Position numbers and translations under genes: made by a program. From the NCBI GenBank assembly GCA_905250075.1, contig CAJNOP010000003.1, positions 1,996,395 to 2,060,394 of the forward strand: DNA of 64,000 nucleotides, written 5' to 3'. Source of the stretch: Rotaria sp. Silwood1. Lineage: Eukaryota; Rotifera; Eurotatoria; Philodinida; Philodinidae. Shown one piece after another: positions 52,673-64,000 of the stretch (positions within the stretch are counted from its first letter, which is position 1; every line of letters starts with the position of its first letter). A model generated the notes under the pieces. The model saw only the letters and a program-made list of their open reading frames with translations, made no database searches and was not told where the DNA came from.

Positions 52673-54912
52673 CTAGATAGAAATTTGACGGTAAAATTGA
52701 GAAAGTTTAAACCAACAGACAAAAGATGAAATGAACGAATGCAATGAAATTATTTTGATTGGTTTGATGAGTAATTGCCTCTATCTAATTGAACTTTTGG
52801 AGAATAAAATCAATTTAATAAATTAATGATAATAATAAAGATTTTTCTTTTGCGATTATTTTCTAAATTTTAAGTTTGAACAATAGATCTGTATTATCAT
52901 AGGTGGCGTAAGAAATCGGTAATGTTTACAAATGATTTCATTTATTGCTTTACGAAAGTGTCATTCAAAATATTTCGAAATGTGTATATTTTTCATTTAT
53001 ACAATACTGTTTCTTAACCAACATACATCATATCATTTAATAAACTTGATCACATGAAGTATAATAAAGCGTCACACAATATTAAGAACATTTGTTTTCA
53101 AATAGAGAAGAGATTGATAATTGAGAGAATGTTAATTATTTGAAAACGTAGGCATACTTTCATCGACATATTGTGCAATTCATCCATCTGATATATTGCG
53201 AAAGATTCGATTGAGTAAGGTGAGTGTCTAAGTTCGATGATAAAGTTGGTTTCAGTACATATTACCCAAAGAGTTAATATGAAGAATGTCTGTATCGAAT
53301 AATTATGCATGAAGAAAAAAAGCATCTGAATAAACTGATCGTTTTACAGAATTATTTTGTAATATATTAACTAGATAATTATTATGTTCTGTCTTCATTG
53401 ATTTGATTGTGCCATGGAATGCTTGTTATGAATGACTATACTGATTCCAACATATAACTATGAAATAGATGAGTAAAGATTAGTGTTACTGTGTTATTTC
53501 GTAATGGATAAGTTGAATGTTGTATACTTTGGTCAGCTATTACATTGTGTACATAGATTTTGTGATAAATTATGAGAAAAATTGTCTGAATGTATTTGTT
53601 TTCAATGCATGAACTAAACAATCAGCTCGTTCAACGCTTATACAGCTTTTTCGAAGATTCAGAATAATAAATGCTTACACTGAATGAAGAGAGTCAATAT
53701 AAAATCGGTCACAAGAGAAATTGTCTTAGTATATTATTGAAATGTGGAACATAAAAATAGCTATAAAATTTACCTGATGCTCTAGATATAAATGTTCACA
53801 ATTTTATTGAGTCATCTTCAAGTATAACGAAATGAAAATAGAATTATTAATACATCGAGATGGTCAAAAATCCAATACATAAGCTCAACGAGTCATATAT
53901 GACAATACCCTGATTTTTTTTTCAGACATCGATATATTATATTAATTACTGTGCTTGATTGATATTCGTTCTTTCCAAAGTTGATATACAGTATCTCCCT
54001 AATTTGTCCTACTGTGCAATGTTTTTTTTTCTTATCTCTCGATCGTCAACATGTGTTTTCTTAACAAAAAGTGACCACCATTAAGAATAGTATGCACAAT
54101 TTCTTTCGAAGTCTTACAAAATAAAATACATTTTATTCTTTTCAAATGTTCATCGAAATTCAATTAAATATTTCTTTTCTTATTATCGAGCATGACGTCT
54201 TGAAGGCAAACAACAAGCAATAAAATACGATAACTACGCTAAACCACCTGTTAACCCTTCAAAAAGATTTGCAATTCGAATTGTTAAATCATCTTGTGAT
54301 TACCAAATTCAAAACCTATTTTCAAGATGAATTAATGTTTTAGTTATTACAATGTCAAATTAAACAAAAAATATTTATCGAATATTTTATCAATTGTTTA
54401 AGATCTTAATCGTTTTTTTTTAGTAAATACAATTTCCATTACTTTTTTTTCCTGTCTAATAATCATGTTTTTTAATCCTAATTCAGACTTGATTATTTTA
54501 ATCTTGATTTAGACATTCTGATAAAAAAAAAAAATTTTTTTTTTTTCTAAAGATATAATCAATTATTAATATTAAAACCGGATCAAATATAATTAAATCG
54601 ATTTTTCCTGTCAATTTCAATCTAAGAAAAAGAGAAGATCACTTCCGGGTGAACGCCTTTTGACAATTGTTTAACTCATTCAATTGAAATAGCAGATGCC
54701 ATATCGTTAACAGATATATATATATATATATTTATATAGATATAGATTTTTATTTCTTATATGACAAAACAAAAAAGAAAGGAAAAAAAGAGAAGAAGAA
54801 AAGGTTTGCCAATTGAAATTTTTACGAATAATTCATTTGCTTTACAAAAAAAAAAAAAAAAAAAAAAAAAAAACAAAACCTTTTCTCTAGTCAAAATAAA
54901 AATAGTTTTCTA
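52673..54912. other. intergenic between SF3B3 start and NR2F end
   Basis: The first part is the SF3B3 promoter side. Short minus-strand frames at 53098-53325 and 53436-53621 have no recognisable domain. A (TA)n run lies near 54714-54732, and an uninterrupted A-run of about 26 bases near 54847-54872 ends close to the NR2F stop. TTTATT near 54750 could be the NR2F poly(A) signal. Confidence 0.5.
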
Positions 54913-56639
54913 TTACTGTGGAAATATTGAATATTGATTGGATACTTGAGTTGCATTAATATTAAAAGCAGGCGTTGTTGTTGACGCTGGTGTTGTTGTT
55001 GTGGTTGTTGTTGAAACTGTTCCATTTGGAATTGTATTATTTGTTAACAACATATCTCGTATAAGTGATTCAATTGGTGTTTTACCAACCAAACGTACAA
55101 AAAAAATTTCTTTTATAACATGTGCACTAACTAATTTTAATGATGGTAAACGAAGAAGTAATTTACCAAAACGATTCATATGTGACGGATATTGACTTTT
55201 AATATATTCTTCTAATGCAAGAACTGATTTTTCTTGTAAATTATCAATATGTCCTGGATCAGATAAACCCGGTGCATCTCAAATAAAACAAGAAAAAAAA
55301 CAAATCATTTTTGTTGTTGATTTTTCTTTTTTATAAAAATTTTTTGTCTACCTGGCGTAAAAAGAATAATTGCTTTTAAACATGAATATTCTGCATGATC
55401 TAAATGCATTACTTTAAATTTTTCTACTTGTTCTTGAAATTTTCTTGTTTGATCTAAATATGTTTGAACTTTATCTGTATCAATTGTATTTGTATGTATA
55501 CCATTTAATATTAATAATTGTGTGGCTTGTATAGGAATATTACATTGACTTGCATTTAATAAAAATAATTCATTCCATGTTACTTGTAATAATAAACATT
55601 GATCATTTAATGTTAATTCTCGAAAAAAAGGTATATTACGTGCCCATTCAACAGCACCAAATAGAAGACTTGCTGCTAATTCACATGCATTATCCATTGA
55701 TATTATATTTGAATTATTATCCGATGATATTGATGAATTTGAATTTGATGAACTACCTGCTGCTGGTGTTGATGATGATGATGATTGTTGTAAACGATTT
55801 GAGATAAATGAATATGGTTCAGCACGAACTAAATGTGAGATATAATTATTTAAATAATTATGTGCATCAGGTGGAAATGTAAAATGTCCATAAGTATTGG
55901 CTACGGATGGAACACGACCACGTTGAACAGCTTTTTAAAGAAGAATATATATATATATTGAAATAAAGATAATCGATTTTTTTTTACCTTCACGCCTCAT
56001 GCCCATTTTTAAACAACGAGAAAATCGACAATATTGACATTGATTACGATGATGAGTATCAATAGGACATTTTCGACTAGCAAAAAAAAAACCTTATTAC
56101 TCAAATGGCGATGAATAAAAACTAGTATGACTTTCTTTTAGAAACCTAAACAATGTGTGAAACTATAATGACTTCTTCAATTATATTAGACAAAATACGA
56201 TGACTATCGAGAAATTTAAAATATTTTGTTGCTTAACTATTATAACTTTAAATATATTATCATTTATAAACAGAAATTTATTTTATTCAACTTTAATTTT
56301 CTCTATTAAATTTAATGAAATTAAACTTACTTTCCACGACATGTATAATTAAGATTACGTCTAACTGAACGTTTAAAAAATGATTTACAACCTTCACATG
56401 TATATTGTCCATAATGTTTTCCGCTTGATTTATCTCCACATACAACACATTCAACTGTTTGTTTATCATTTATTATTGATGAATGTGTATCTGTATGTTG
56501 ATCATCAATAATTGTTTCATTATTACCATTTGTTATTATATTATTTGGTTCTAATTTTGGTTGAATATGTGATGATATACTATTATAATGATTATTAGTT
56601 GTTTCATTTGAAAATGTTGGACGACAATGATGATGATGA

Positions 56640-56671
<32 letters not shown>

Positions 56672-58939
56672 TTGTTGAGAATCAATTGAAAGAAATCGTG
56701 CATTATTTTCTGCTGTTGACCATGATGGTGGAATATATTGTTGTTGATGATGATGATTCATTAATGTCATCGGTGAGCCAAATGCAAACGCTAGAAAAAA
56801 GAACAATAGTAGAAAACGACATATAAATTTTATTTTCTCCAATGAATAAAATATCTTATTAGAAAAAAAAAATAAAACGACCAATCAAGCAACATTTTAG
56901 CAAAAATAGACAACATAAAACGAACGAATGAAATATGGAAAAAGAAAAGAAGAATAATATCACATATGCACAATTAGATATTTCATGCTGATCTTTTCAA
57001 AACACATGTCAACTTATTAAATTTTTTTATATCAATACAATAATAGATACTCGAATATACATGAACGAATACATTTCCCTAATCTAACTCAAGCGAACCA
57101 TGTGTCGAGTGCGACAATAGAGTCAAATACTTTCAGGTGGAATATATATATATAGTTAATGTCACACATCGTTGATCGATGCAATGTCTTTTCTTTTTTT
57201 TTTTTATAACATATGCTATCAATGATCCGATTGATTTTAAAAACGTGACATTTTTCACTTCTTGTACTCAATTCAATCTTAGAAGACCTTTCAAAAAAAG
57301 AAAATTTTTTTCTTTTTTTTTTTTGTACTTACAATCCATTGTATTATATGAATGTATTCATACTCGGACAAATCATTCAATAGCCGATGGTCAAAATAGA
57401 AGAAGAATTTTCTTTTTTCCTCGTTCTCTCGAGTAGCACAACACATCGAGTTATCAAACACATATACATAAAGAACATTTGAGTCTCGTTAACTATATAG
57501 CTTCATATGACCTTGTATCAGAACGGATATTTGGTATTCACCATAAGCGGACATAGTTTAAATCCGACCTTTTATTTGGTCATTATTAATAATAACAAAA
57601 GAAATTGTCTTCAAGGTAAAAAAAATATACTCACTAAATACGAAAGTTGGGTGACGAAAAGAAAAAAACCGATAACAAGGAAAAGAATGACAATATACTG
57701 TCAGTCATAGGATACGAAAAAAAAAAAGGAAAGGTTAAGCAAATGTGACAACAACAAAGAAGGAAAAGAACACACAAAAAAAAGGTCTTCATGCGTCGAG
57801 ACAATGAATGAAGAAGACATCGAAATGTGTGTGTAACCTTCGCGACGCGTCTTCTTTTTTTTTTTTTTTTAAAGTTTTTTTCAAGGTGTATTGACAACAA
57901 GACCTTTATCTCATTTCTGAACTCTTTTACATAACTAAGGAGAAAAAAGAAAGAGCCTGATCATCATCTCTTATAGCATACACTTATTACCACAATGACC
58001 TGAACTACATTCCTGACAGAACATTATTTCGTCGAGAAACAAAGAAAAAAACACGATGAAGGAATTCATTTATTGCATGTGATAAGAATTTGTCGGTCTA
58101 GATCTACATGTATGTGTATATGCGTTCAATTTAATTTTTAAAATGAAAATACAAACAAAAAAAAAATTTTCTTTCCTTTTTTTTTGATTTTCATCGCTCT
58201 CCCTTTGACTTTTTCTTCTATTCAATGATCTCAATTCGAGACAATCAATATACACACGCGCATATGTGTATATACAGTTATATAATCAATTCATACCAAA
58301 ATATGATCTATACAAGGCTGGCCAAGTTGAAGGTGGTGGTAATAGTGTTGAGGTCTTGTCTGATAGTGTCGGGTCGTTGGACTCCATGGATGACTTCTCG
58401 TTTCTTTTCTTGTTTTGCTATTAAATCTTTTAAGCAATGTCTATATTGAACAACATTCTCTTGATTTTTTTTTCTAGTTTTTTTTTTTTTATGTTAGCTA
58501 TTGCTACATTGTTAGCAAAGATTTTTCTTTTTCTTTTTTTGATTCATTGTTACGAGCAAAAGAAACGACTAACTACTGCCAATGAAAATGCGTCTTTGAT
58601 TGAAAAGAATTGACGAGAGAACATAAGCGAACGACTTCTCTAACAACATTATTTCAATTGCTGCTAAGAAAATGAGAAAGAAAAAGAAGGAGAAGAAGTT
58701 TAGAGAGCACTATGATGATGATGATGACGGAAAAATAGGGTGGAGACACACATATATGCGCAGTCAGATGTTAACTAAAGTGACAGAAATCAAATAGACA
58801 TACTACAATACTATCAGCCAACGGGCGAATGGGAGAGGTCTCTATAGAATTGTTGCGAAAGTGGTTAAATCAATTGTTCGTATGATCGATGTAGTAACAA
58901 AAGATAATCGAGGCGCGAGAACAAGTACTTACGATCCAT
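54913..58939 (-). CDS. NR2F: COUP-TF/seven-up nuclear receptor (NR2F)
   Basis: Five coding exons, 58939-58933, 56790-56331, 56076-55988, 55930-55352 and 55277-54913, join in frame to 499 residues. The 7-nt first exon (ATGGATC) plus exon 2 gives [17 protein letters not shown]. After a His/Gln-rich N-terminus, the DNA-binding domain (about residues 115-180) has [20 protein letters not shown], the P-box CEGCKS and [10 protein letters not shown] as in COUP-TF; the second finger reads [17 protein letters not shown] where COUP-TF has RLKKCLKVGMRRE. The ligand-binding domain shows [40 protein letters not shown] and [18 protein letters not shown] Thr/Asn-rich tail of about 35 residues follows where human COUP-TFs soon stop. 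COUP-TFs are orphan receptors acting in neural and photoreceptor fate. Confidence 0.93.
56791..58932 (-). other. 2.1 kb first coding intron of NR2F
   Basis: The donor GTAAGT after ATGGATC and the acceptor CTAG before exon 2 delimit the longest intron in the window. It is AT-rich with purine/pyrimidine-skewed runs; no exon or mobile-element ends were recognised. Long first introns often hold regulatory elements, but none can be named here. Confidence 0.75.
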
Positions 58940-60122
58940 GTCGATCTTTCCGGTTGTCTCTGTTCAAATCAAAATCAATATGATCAAAAAGGTACAATAA
59001 TACACATGCTCTTGATTTGCAAATATTAATTACGATGAGAACGACAAATCGGCTTTATATAAGAGTCGAATAGTCGGATCACTTGACGTTTTCTCTCTCT
59101 CTCTCGTTTTCTTTCTCTGTTAAAATATTCTTTACACACACATGAACAGGGTCATATTAGTGGGTGGACTAAAAGCAATTGTATATATGAATATGAGAAA
59201 GAGTAGAAAAGAATTAATTTTCTTCGAGATATCGAATAGAATGAAACATTTTCTTTTTTTTTTTTGGTTGCTTATTTGTTCAAATAGAGATAAAGACGTG
59301 TTGGAACAGAAAAAAAATGAAAGATGAACAATGAATATGATGAACATTGACGTCAATTGAATCATGATTGAAATTGTCTGTGTTTAGTTAGGTTGATAAG
59401 ATAGATGAATTTTATTGACGAAGTTATTCGTAGAAAAATTCTTAGACATATTTTATGTTCGTATTTATGTATAAAGAAGGACACAAGTTGTTTTTTTGTT
59501 TTTTTCTCTCAAAAGAATGGTAATTAGGAAACATATGAGTTCATTGGTCAAAGTGATTCTCATCATCATTGTCTTGATATGATAGAAGTATATATAATAC
59601 TCAAGCAGATTGTTGATGTTATTGTAGCGAGTAAAAAAAAATGAATATTTAAAATATGTAGATCAAGTTATGGAAGCTTTCATCGAGAAGTGCAATACAA
59701 TCAATAAAGCTTTCCTAGTAATAGAAAATACAACATGCATAAACTTTAACATAAACAAAAAATTTATTTATCATGGAATTTATGAAACATTGTATTATTA
59801 TTAATAATTGTAGGTTAAGTATGCAATGATTGTGATAGAAACAACAGTAAATATCTTTGGTTCGAAATCATAATAATCCTTGACGTTTTGTGATTTACTA
59901 TTTAAAGTAATTTGAATGACAGAAAATAATAATGATCACACATAAGAAAACTCAACATTTTCAGAAGCACATATGGTACGACAAGCAAAATCATCAGAAT
60001 AATACGAGTGTTTTAGTACGATGCTTCAAGTATATCAATAAATAAACCCTTCAAAAACAAACGCTTGTTAAGTAACTGTAAGAATTTTATTCGGGAGTGT
60101 TGTATACTAGAAATCAGAACTA
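58940..60122. other. upstream flank of NR2F
   Basis: 5' UTR and promoter side of NR2F. It holds a CT run near 59092-59104 and a GTTCGA motif near 59860 without the rest of a tRNA. No gene recognised. Confidence 0.45.
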
Positions 60123-60240
60123 CTGTCCAACCTCTCTATAGTGAACAACCTTTGGACTTTTCAAAATTATTGTCTGTAAGAAGGTTAGGTCTTTTCTAAA
60201 AGCAATTTTATTTTTTAAGAAATAGACAGGTTTTCTAAGT
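60123..60240. mobile_element. diverged or truncated pogo/mariner-type MITE copy
   Basis: It starts at TA with CTGTCCAACCTCTCTATAG and TGAACAACCTTTGGA, like the left end of the neighbouring copy (CAGTCAAATTTCTCTCTATT). The right end is not clear. Arrangement in the same orientation as 60340-60465 suggests two insertions, or an internal duplication, of one family. Confidence 0.5.
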
Positions 60241-60339
60241 ATCTGAAGCATGTTAATGAATAAAAAAGTTAATTACCACTCATTGTTACTTGTCTTTTCA
60301 TGCATTTTTATCCTTCGCAAATTAACAATGATTAAAATA

Positions 60340-60465
60340 CAGTCAAATTTCTCTCTATTTTGTACACCATTGGGGATTTTTCAAAAATGTTCCTATAGAT
60401 AGGTTCAATTCCAGCAAAAATCATTTCGTTGGGTCGCGAAGAGTTCACTATGGAAGGTTTTACTG
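60340..60465. mobile_element. short pogo/mariner-type MITE
   Basis: 126 bp between TA dinucleotides (60338-60339 and 60466-60467). The left end is CAGTCAAATTTCTCTCTATT. The right end, reverse-complemented, is CAGTAAAACCTTCCATAGTG followed by AAC. The CAGT start, the CTATAGTGAAC-like word and TA duplication fit the Tc1/mariner-pogo group. It is non-coding and well diverged. Confidence 0.65.
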
Positions 60466-60836
60466 TAATTAATATCATGAAAATTTTATATACCTTTGAG
60501 TTTTGAAGTGTTTTATTTCCCTCTATTAAAAAAAAAATAAATTTTCAGCTGCTTCAGACTAGCCAATGTTTTCTTTCCGATAAATAATTTTCATATACAT
60601 ATATACGCATTTTCCATGATGGTTTCTTTTTGTCATCAATTGAATTATCATTCTATTGACTATTCTTTCCTAATAGGAAAGATGCTATTCGAGAAGAAAT
60701 ATTAAACATATCGGAAATCTTTTCAAAACAAGTGTCAAAGATTGTGAAAATCAACGTATGATTGATCAATAAAATAAAACATAATGAATAAAAACCTTAT
60801 TCTATACTATTTTATTGGCTTTTAAATATTTAAAAA
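60466..60836. other. 3' flank of THNSL1
   Basis: AT-rich. TTTATT at 60811-60816 is a minus-strand poly(A) signal about 20 bases past the THNSL1 stop. Nothing else recognised. Confidence 0.5.
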
Positions 60837-63247
60837 CTATAATGAATGTTTTTTAGAAAATTTTTCTAAAAATATTTTAATTTCTTTAACAATAGCCGAC
60901 TTTTTTGCTTCAACTATATTTGTATGTACGATTGGTTTATTTGGTAATTTAATCAATTCATGATGCATTGGTGAAATTGATTTTAATGATTGTAAATCTT
61001 TCAATAATATTGATATATCATTTGATGATAATAATTGTTCATTATTACCAATTGCTTTTAATATTGTCTGAGGAAATTTTCCATAATGTGCCGTAGCTGA
61101 GATTAGCATGGGTATATTATCTTGTTTTGAAAATTTTTCAGCAACATGTACAGCAACAGCTGTATGTGGATCGATTAATTGTTGTGTTTTATCATAAACT
61201 TTTTTTATCATTTCAATAGATTCATTTTCATTTGTCCAATCACCTTGAATTTCTGATTGAATTTGTTTTAATAAATTTGAATTAATGTCAAAATAACGAT
61301 CATTTGAAAGTTTATTAAATAATTGTTGAATCAATAAATAATTTCCATTTGATAATAAATAAATAAATCGTTCAAGATTTGAACTAATTAATATATCAAT
61401 ACTTGGACTAATAGTCTTTTGAAATGATCTATTACGAAGATCATATGATCCTGTTCGAATAAAATCAGCAATAACATTATTTTCATTCGATGCTGTTATT
61501 AAATGTCGAACAGGTAAACCTAATTGTCGAGCATAAATAGCACCAAGCATATTACCAAAATTACCTGTTGGAATACAAATATCAACTAATTCACCTAACT
61601 TAATTGCACCTTGTTCAATAAGTTGTAAATAAGAATTAATAGTAAATACCACTTGAGGTAAAAATCGTGCCCAATTAATACTATTAGCTGATGAAAGATG
61701 TAGATCAGGTAAAAATTGATTAATATCAGAAAGAAATTTTTTATCATTAAAAAGATCTTTAACCATTGTTTGACTAAAATTTATTATGAATAAATAATAA
61801 TAATGATAAAAATTCAAAAAAAAGAAGAAATTATTTACCAAAAATCAAAATCAGCATCAACACCTAAAATACAAACATCACCTGATGCTGTTTGCATTTG
61901 TGCTTTTTGTATAGTAGATACACCAGTATTTGGATAAAGAACAATAACAGGTGTACCAGGTAATCGTGCAAAAGCATCAAGTACTGCACAACCTGTATCA
62001 CCCGAAGTAGCAACAAGAAGACCTAAACGATTTGATTTATTATTATCTTTTGATGTTAATTCTGTTGATGCTTGCATTAAAAGAGGTAATAATTGAAGAC
62101 TTAAATCTTTAAATGATGCTGTTGGTCCATGAAAAGTTTCCATTAAATATTGATTTTTCCATAGATGACGAACCGGTAACACTTGTTCATTAAATGTTGA
62201 ATAAGCTTGCCAAAGTAAAGAACGTAAATGAGATGGATGAAGTGTACCGAGTGAAAATCGTTCCATAATACGTAAAGCTATTTCAGGATATGATAAACCA
62301 ATTAAACGTTGTAATTCACCAAGAGATAATCGATTGAATGAGCGAGTCACTGTATATAAATTAAATAAATTATATTAATTGTTTTTTTTTCAGAATTCTT
62401 CTTACCAAAAAGTCCACCATCAGGTGCAAGTCCTTGTTGAACAACATCAAGAAATTGTTTATTTTTCTTAGGATAACCACTTCGAGTACTTTCATAAAAT
62501 GTTGATTGTTGTTCAAGTTGATTTAAAACTTTTTTTGCTATATCATTCTGTGTTTCGTTTTTACCGATAATAATCCTTATATCATATGATTTTTCATAAA
62601 TATGTTCACGCCATGCAAGTATATCATTCAATGTTTTTGTTCGTTGTCCAACAATACGATCAACACGCATCATTTCACAACGATTTAAAATTGTTTCACG
62701 TGATGCATCCAAATAGACAAATATACCAAGTCGAGAAAGATGTTCCATGGATTGAGTATGTAATGGATTTGAACCCGTTAATGATATAATATGATTTTGA
62801 TGATTCATTGCTAATAATTCACGACCTTCAGCTTCAAGAAATTGTTCATCACCAAGCTCAGTTAATTTTGATGCTACACTTTTTTGCCATCGTGGTTCAA
62901 GCCAATTATCATCGATATCGATAAGAGATCTGTTCATTAGACGAGCTAATTCACGTCCAACACTTGTTTTACCACTACCTGGAGGTCCCCTGCAATAAAT
63001 GATAACTCTTAGATATATATTCATTTTATTTGTAAAAAGAAACTAACATAAGAAAAATATTACGTTTTTCAAAGGTACTTGTACCGGATAACAATGGTCG
63101 ATGAAGTCCATTTTGATACCATTCTGCTTTTTGATCTTCTCTTGAATTATGATAAACAGTTTTTACTTCATTCGAACTTGATAATTGTCGAATAGCAACC
63201 CGTAGAAGTCGAATAGGATTTTGACAATAATATAAACGACCCTGCAT
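60837..63247 (-). CDS. THNSL1: threonine synthase-like 1 (shikimate kinase-like plus PLP domain)
   Basis: Four exons (63247-63048, 62989-62406, 62349-61839, 61773-60837) join in frame to 743 residues, the length of human THNSL1. The N-terminus is basic and Ser-rich (MQGRLYYCQNPIRLLRVAIR), consistent with mitochondrial import. A shikimate kinase-like P-loop domain follows (GPPGSGKTSVG with Lys, then IDIDD). The Arg that binds shikimate in true kinases is Leu (QFLEAEG), as in human THNSL1, so kinase activity is doubtful. The threonine synthase-like domain has the PLP lysine in FHGPTASFKDLSLQ, LLVATSGDTGCAVLDAF and the PTGNFGNMLGA loop. Animals cannot make threonine; THNSL proteins are thought to be phospho-lyases or regulatory relics. 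The intron 1 acceptor restores LMGPPGSGK exactly. Confidence 0.95.
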
Positions 63248-63678
63248 GGTTCGTTTATGAAAGATAAAAGATTCTAAAAGAACAGTTCATGATATGCATA
63301 GATGAATAAAAAATGAAATAGGTTGGATCAGTTTCTATTTATTCTATGGGTATGTTTTTACCGCGCGGTTTATTTTATTATTTGATTTACCTATAGATGC
63401 GATTTAAAGGATCACCATATGTCTTTATTCTTTTCTTCGATAAATGATACATATGCCCCTGAGAGAGATATATAAGACAGAATAGAAAGAAGAAAGATAT
63501 GTAGGCGTATCTTGATGAGTAAGAAGGTCAAAAAATGAATATAAGTAAGATGAAAAAAACTGGGTTTGTTCATTTTACCATTCTCGATTTCATTTTAACC
63601 AACGAATAAAGCATGTGTCTACCGGTAAGAGAAACAAATTTATGATTGAGATTCTTTGTTTTTTTAATAAAAATAACT
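63248..63678. other. upstream flank of THNSL1
   Basis: 5' flank of THNSL1 and 3' flank of a possible leftward gene. It contains a palindromic CCGCGCGG at 63361-63368, unusual in this AT-rich context. No gene recognised. Confidence 0.4.
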
Positions 63679-63790
63679 TTAGTTGTGTTGTGATTGTGGT
63701 CCTGTCGATTGTATTGTCTGTATTCCACTTGATTGCTGTTGTCCTGGTCGTGATGGTCGGTAAGTTAATTGTATATTTTGCTTATTTCTT
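63679..63790 (-). CDS. possible terminal exon of a gene beginning beyond the window
   Basis: After a good acceptor (CCAATTCTAACAG) the minus strand encodes RNKQNIQLTYRPSRPGQQQS and continues as a Gln/Ser/Thr-rich tail to a TAA. The composition resembles the disordered C-termini of the other genes here. The matching upstream exon would lie past 63802 or outside the window, and I could not identify it. It may be chance. Confidence 0.3.
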
Positions 63791-64000
63791 CTGTTAGAAT
63801 TGGTATTTTCAAAAGATACATACATATAAATTTTTAGAGTGATCACATCACAACCGCGCAAACGTTTAAATCGAACTACTAAAATTAATTGATGAAGTAC
63901 TGAAGTTGCTACATGGAACTACTACTTATCAAGTTTTTTTTGTATGCTATTTTTATACCAGCCTATAAATAAACAAGCGTTTTTAAATATGTATAAATGA
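63791..64000. other. window edge, unassigned
   Basis: AT-rich sequence with no recognised exon. It would be an intron if the 63679-63790 exon is real. Confidence 0.3.

Noticed and set aside
54847-54872. Long A-run as the poly(A) tail of a retroposed SINE or LINE
   Set aside because: No target duplication or element body upstream; it lies in the 3' flank of NR2F and may be a simple homopolymer.
59855-59880. GGTTCGAAATC as a tRNA or Pol III B box
   Set aside because: No matching A box or acceptor stem at the required distance; cloverleaf cannot be drawn.

Overview
The window is animal nuclear DNA. It is AT-rich, with compact multi-exon genes, many 50-75 bp GT..AG introns and a few introns of 0.3-2.1 kb. 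The proteins place it in the Metazoa: a COUP-TF (NR2F) nuclear receptor, a PHIP/BRWD chromatin reader, an R3H-SUZ protein of the R3HDM/encore type, THNSL1, ABHD11, eIF2beta and SF3B3. A short interstitial array of TGTGGG, the telomere repeat reported for the bdelloid rotifer Adineta vaga, together with the base composition and short introns, suggests a bdelloid rotifer. That assignment is inference.

Layout. 1-4.8 kb: a large minus-strand gene for a VIT / von Willebrand A / FG-like / TPR / DUF2135-like / double ZZ-finger protein, the least familiar architecture here. 4.8-8.7 kb: a gene-free stretch with two probable non-autonomous DNA transposons and a decayed mariner. 8.7-9.3 kb: a small two-exon gene of unknown function on the plus strand. 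9.8-20.7 kb: PHIP/BRWD, minus strand, about 31 exons, with a hAT-like MITE in one intron. 20.7-25 kb: gene-poor, one mariner-type MITE. 25-27.3 kb: a single-pass membrane protein with PPxY motifs and a DUSP22/15-type phosphatase (both minus). 28.6-32.05 kb: R3HDM (minus), divergent from EIF2S2 (plus, 32.9-34.2 kb), which is followed after 212 bp by ABHD11 (plus). 35.7-41 kb: gene-poor, holding the telomere-like repeats. 41-42.4 kb: an A4GALT-type glycosyltransferase (minus). 45 kb: a small plus-strand ORF convergent with SF3B3 (minus, 45.5-52.7 kb). 54.9-58.9 kb: NR2F (minus) with a 7-nt first coding exon. 60.1-60.5 kb: two small mariner/pogo-type MITE copies. 60.8-63.2 kb: THNSL1 (minus). 63.7 kb: a possible last exon of a gene that starts beyond the window.

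The genes are not an operon or a pathway cluster. Most are single-copy housekeeping or developmental genes acting in splicing, translation initiation, chromatin, mitochondrial metabolism and signalling. Close spacing occurs at R3HDM/EIF2S2/ABHD11 and at the convergent pairs near 9.5 and 45.4 kb. I found no rRNA, convincing tRNA, CRISPR, virus-derived element or reverse transcriptase. Exon borders were read by eye from GT..AG sites, frame continuity and family alignment from memory. Borders stated to the base were checked for phase; those marked approximate were not.
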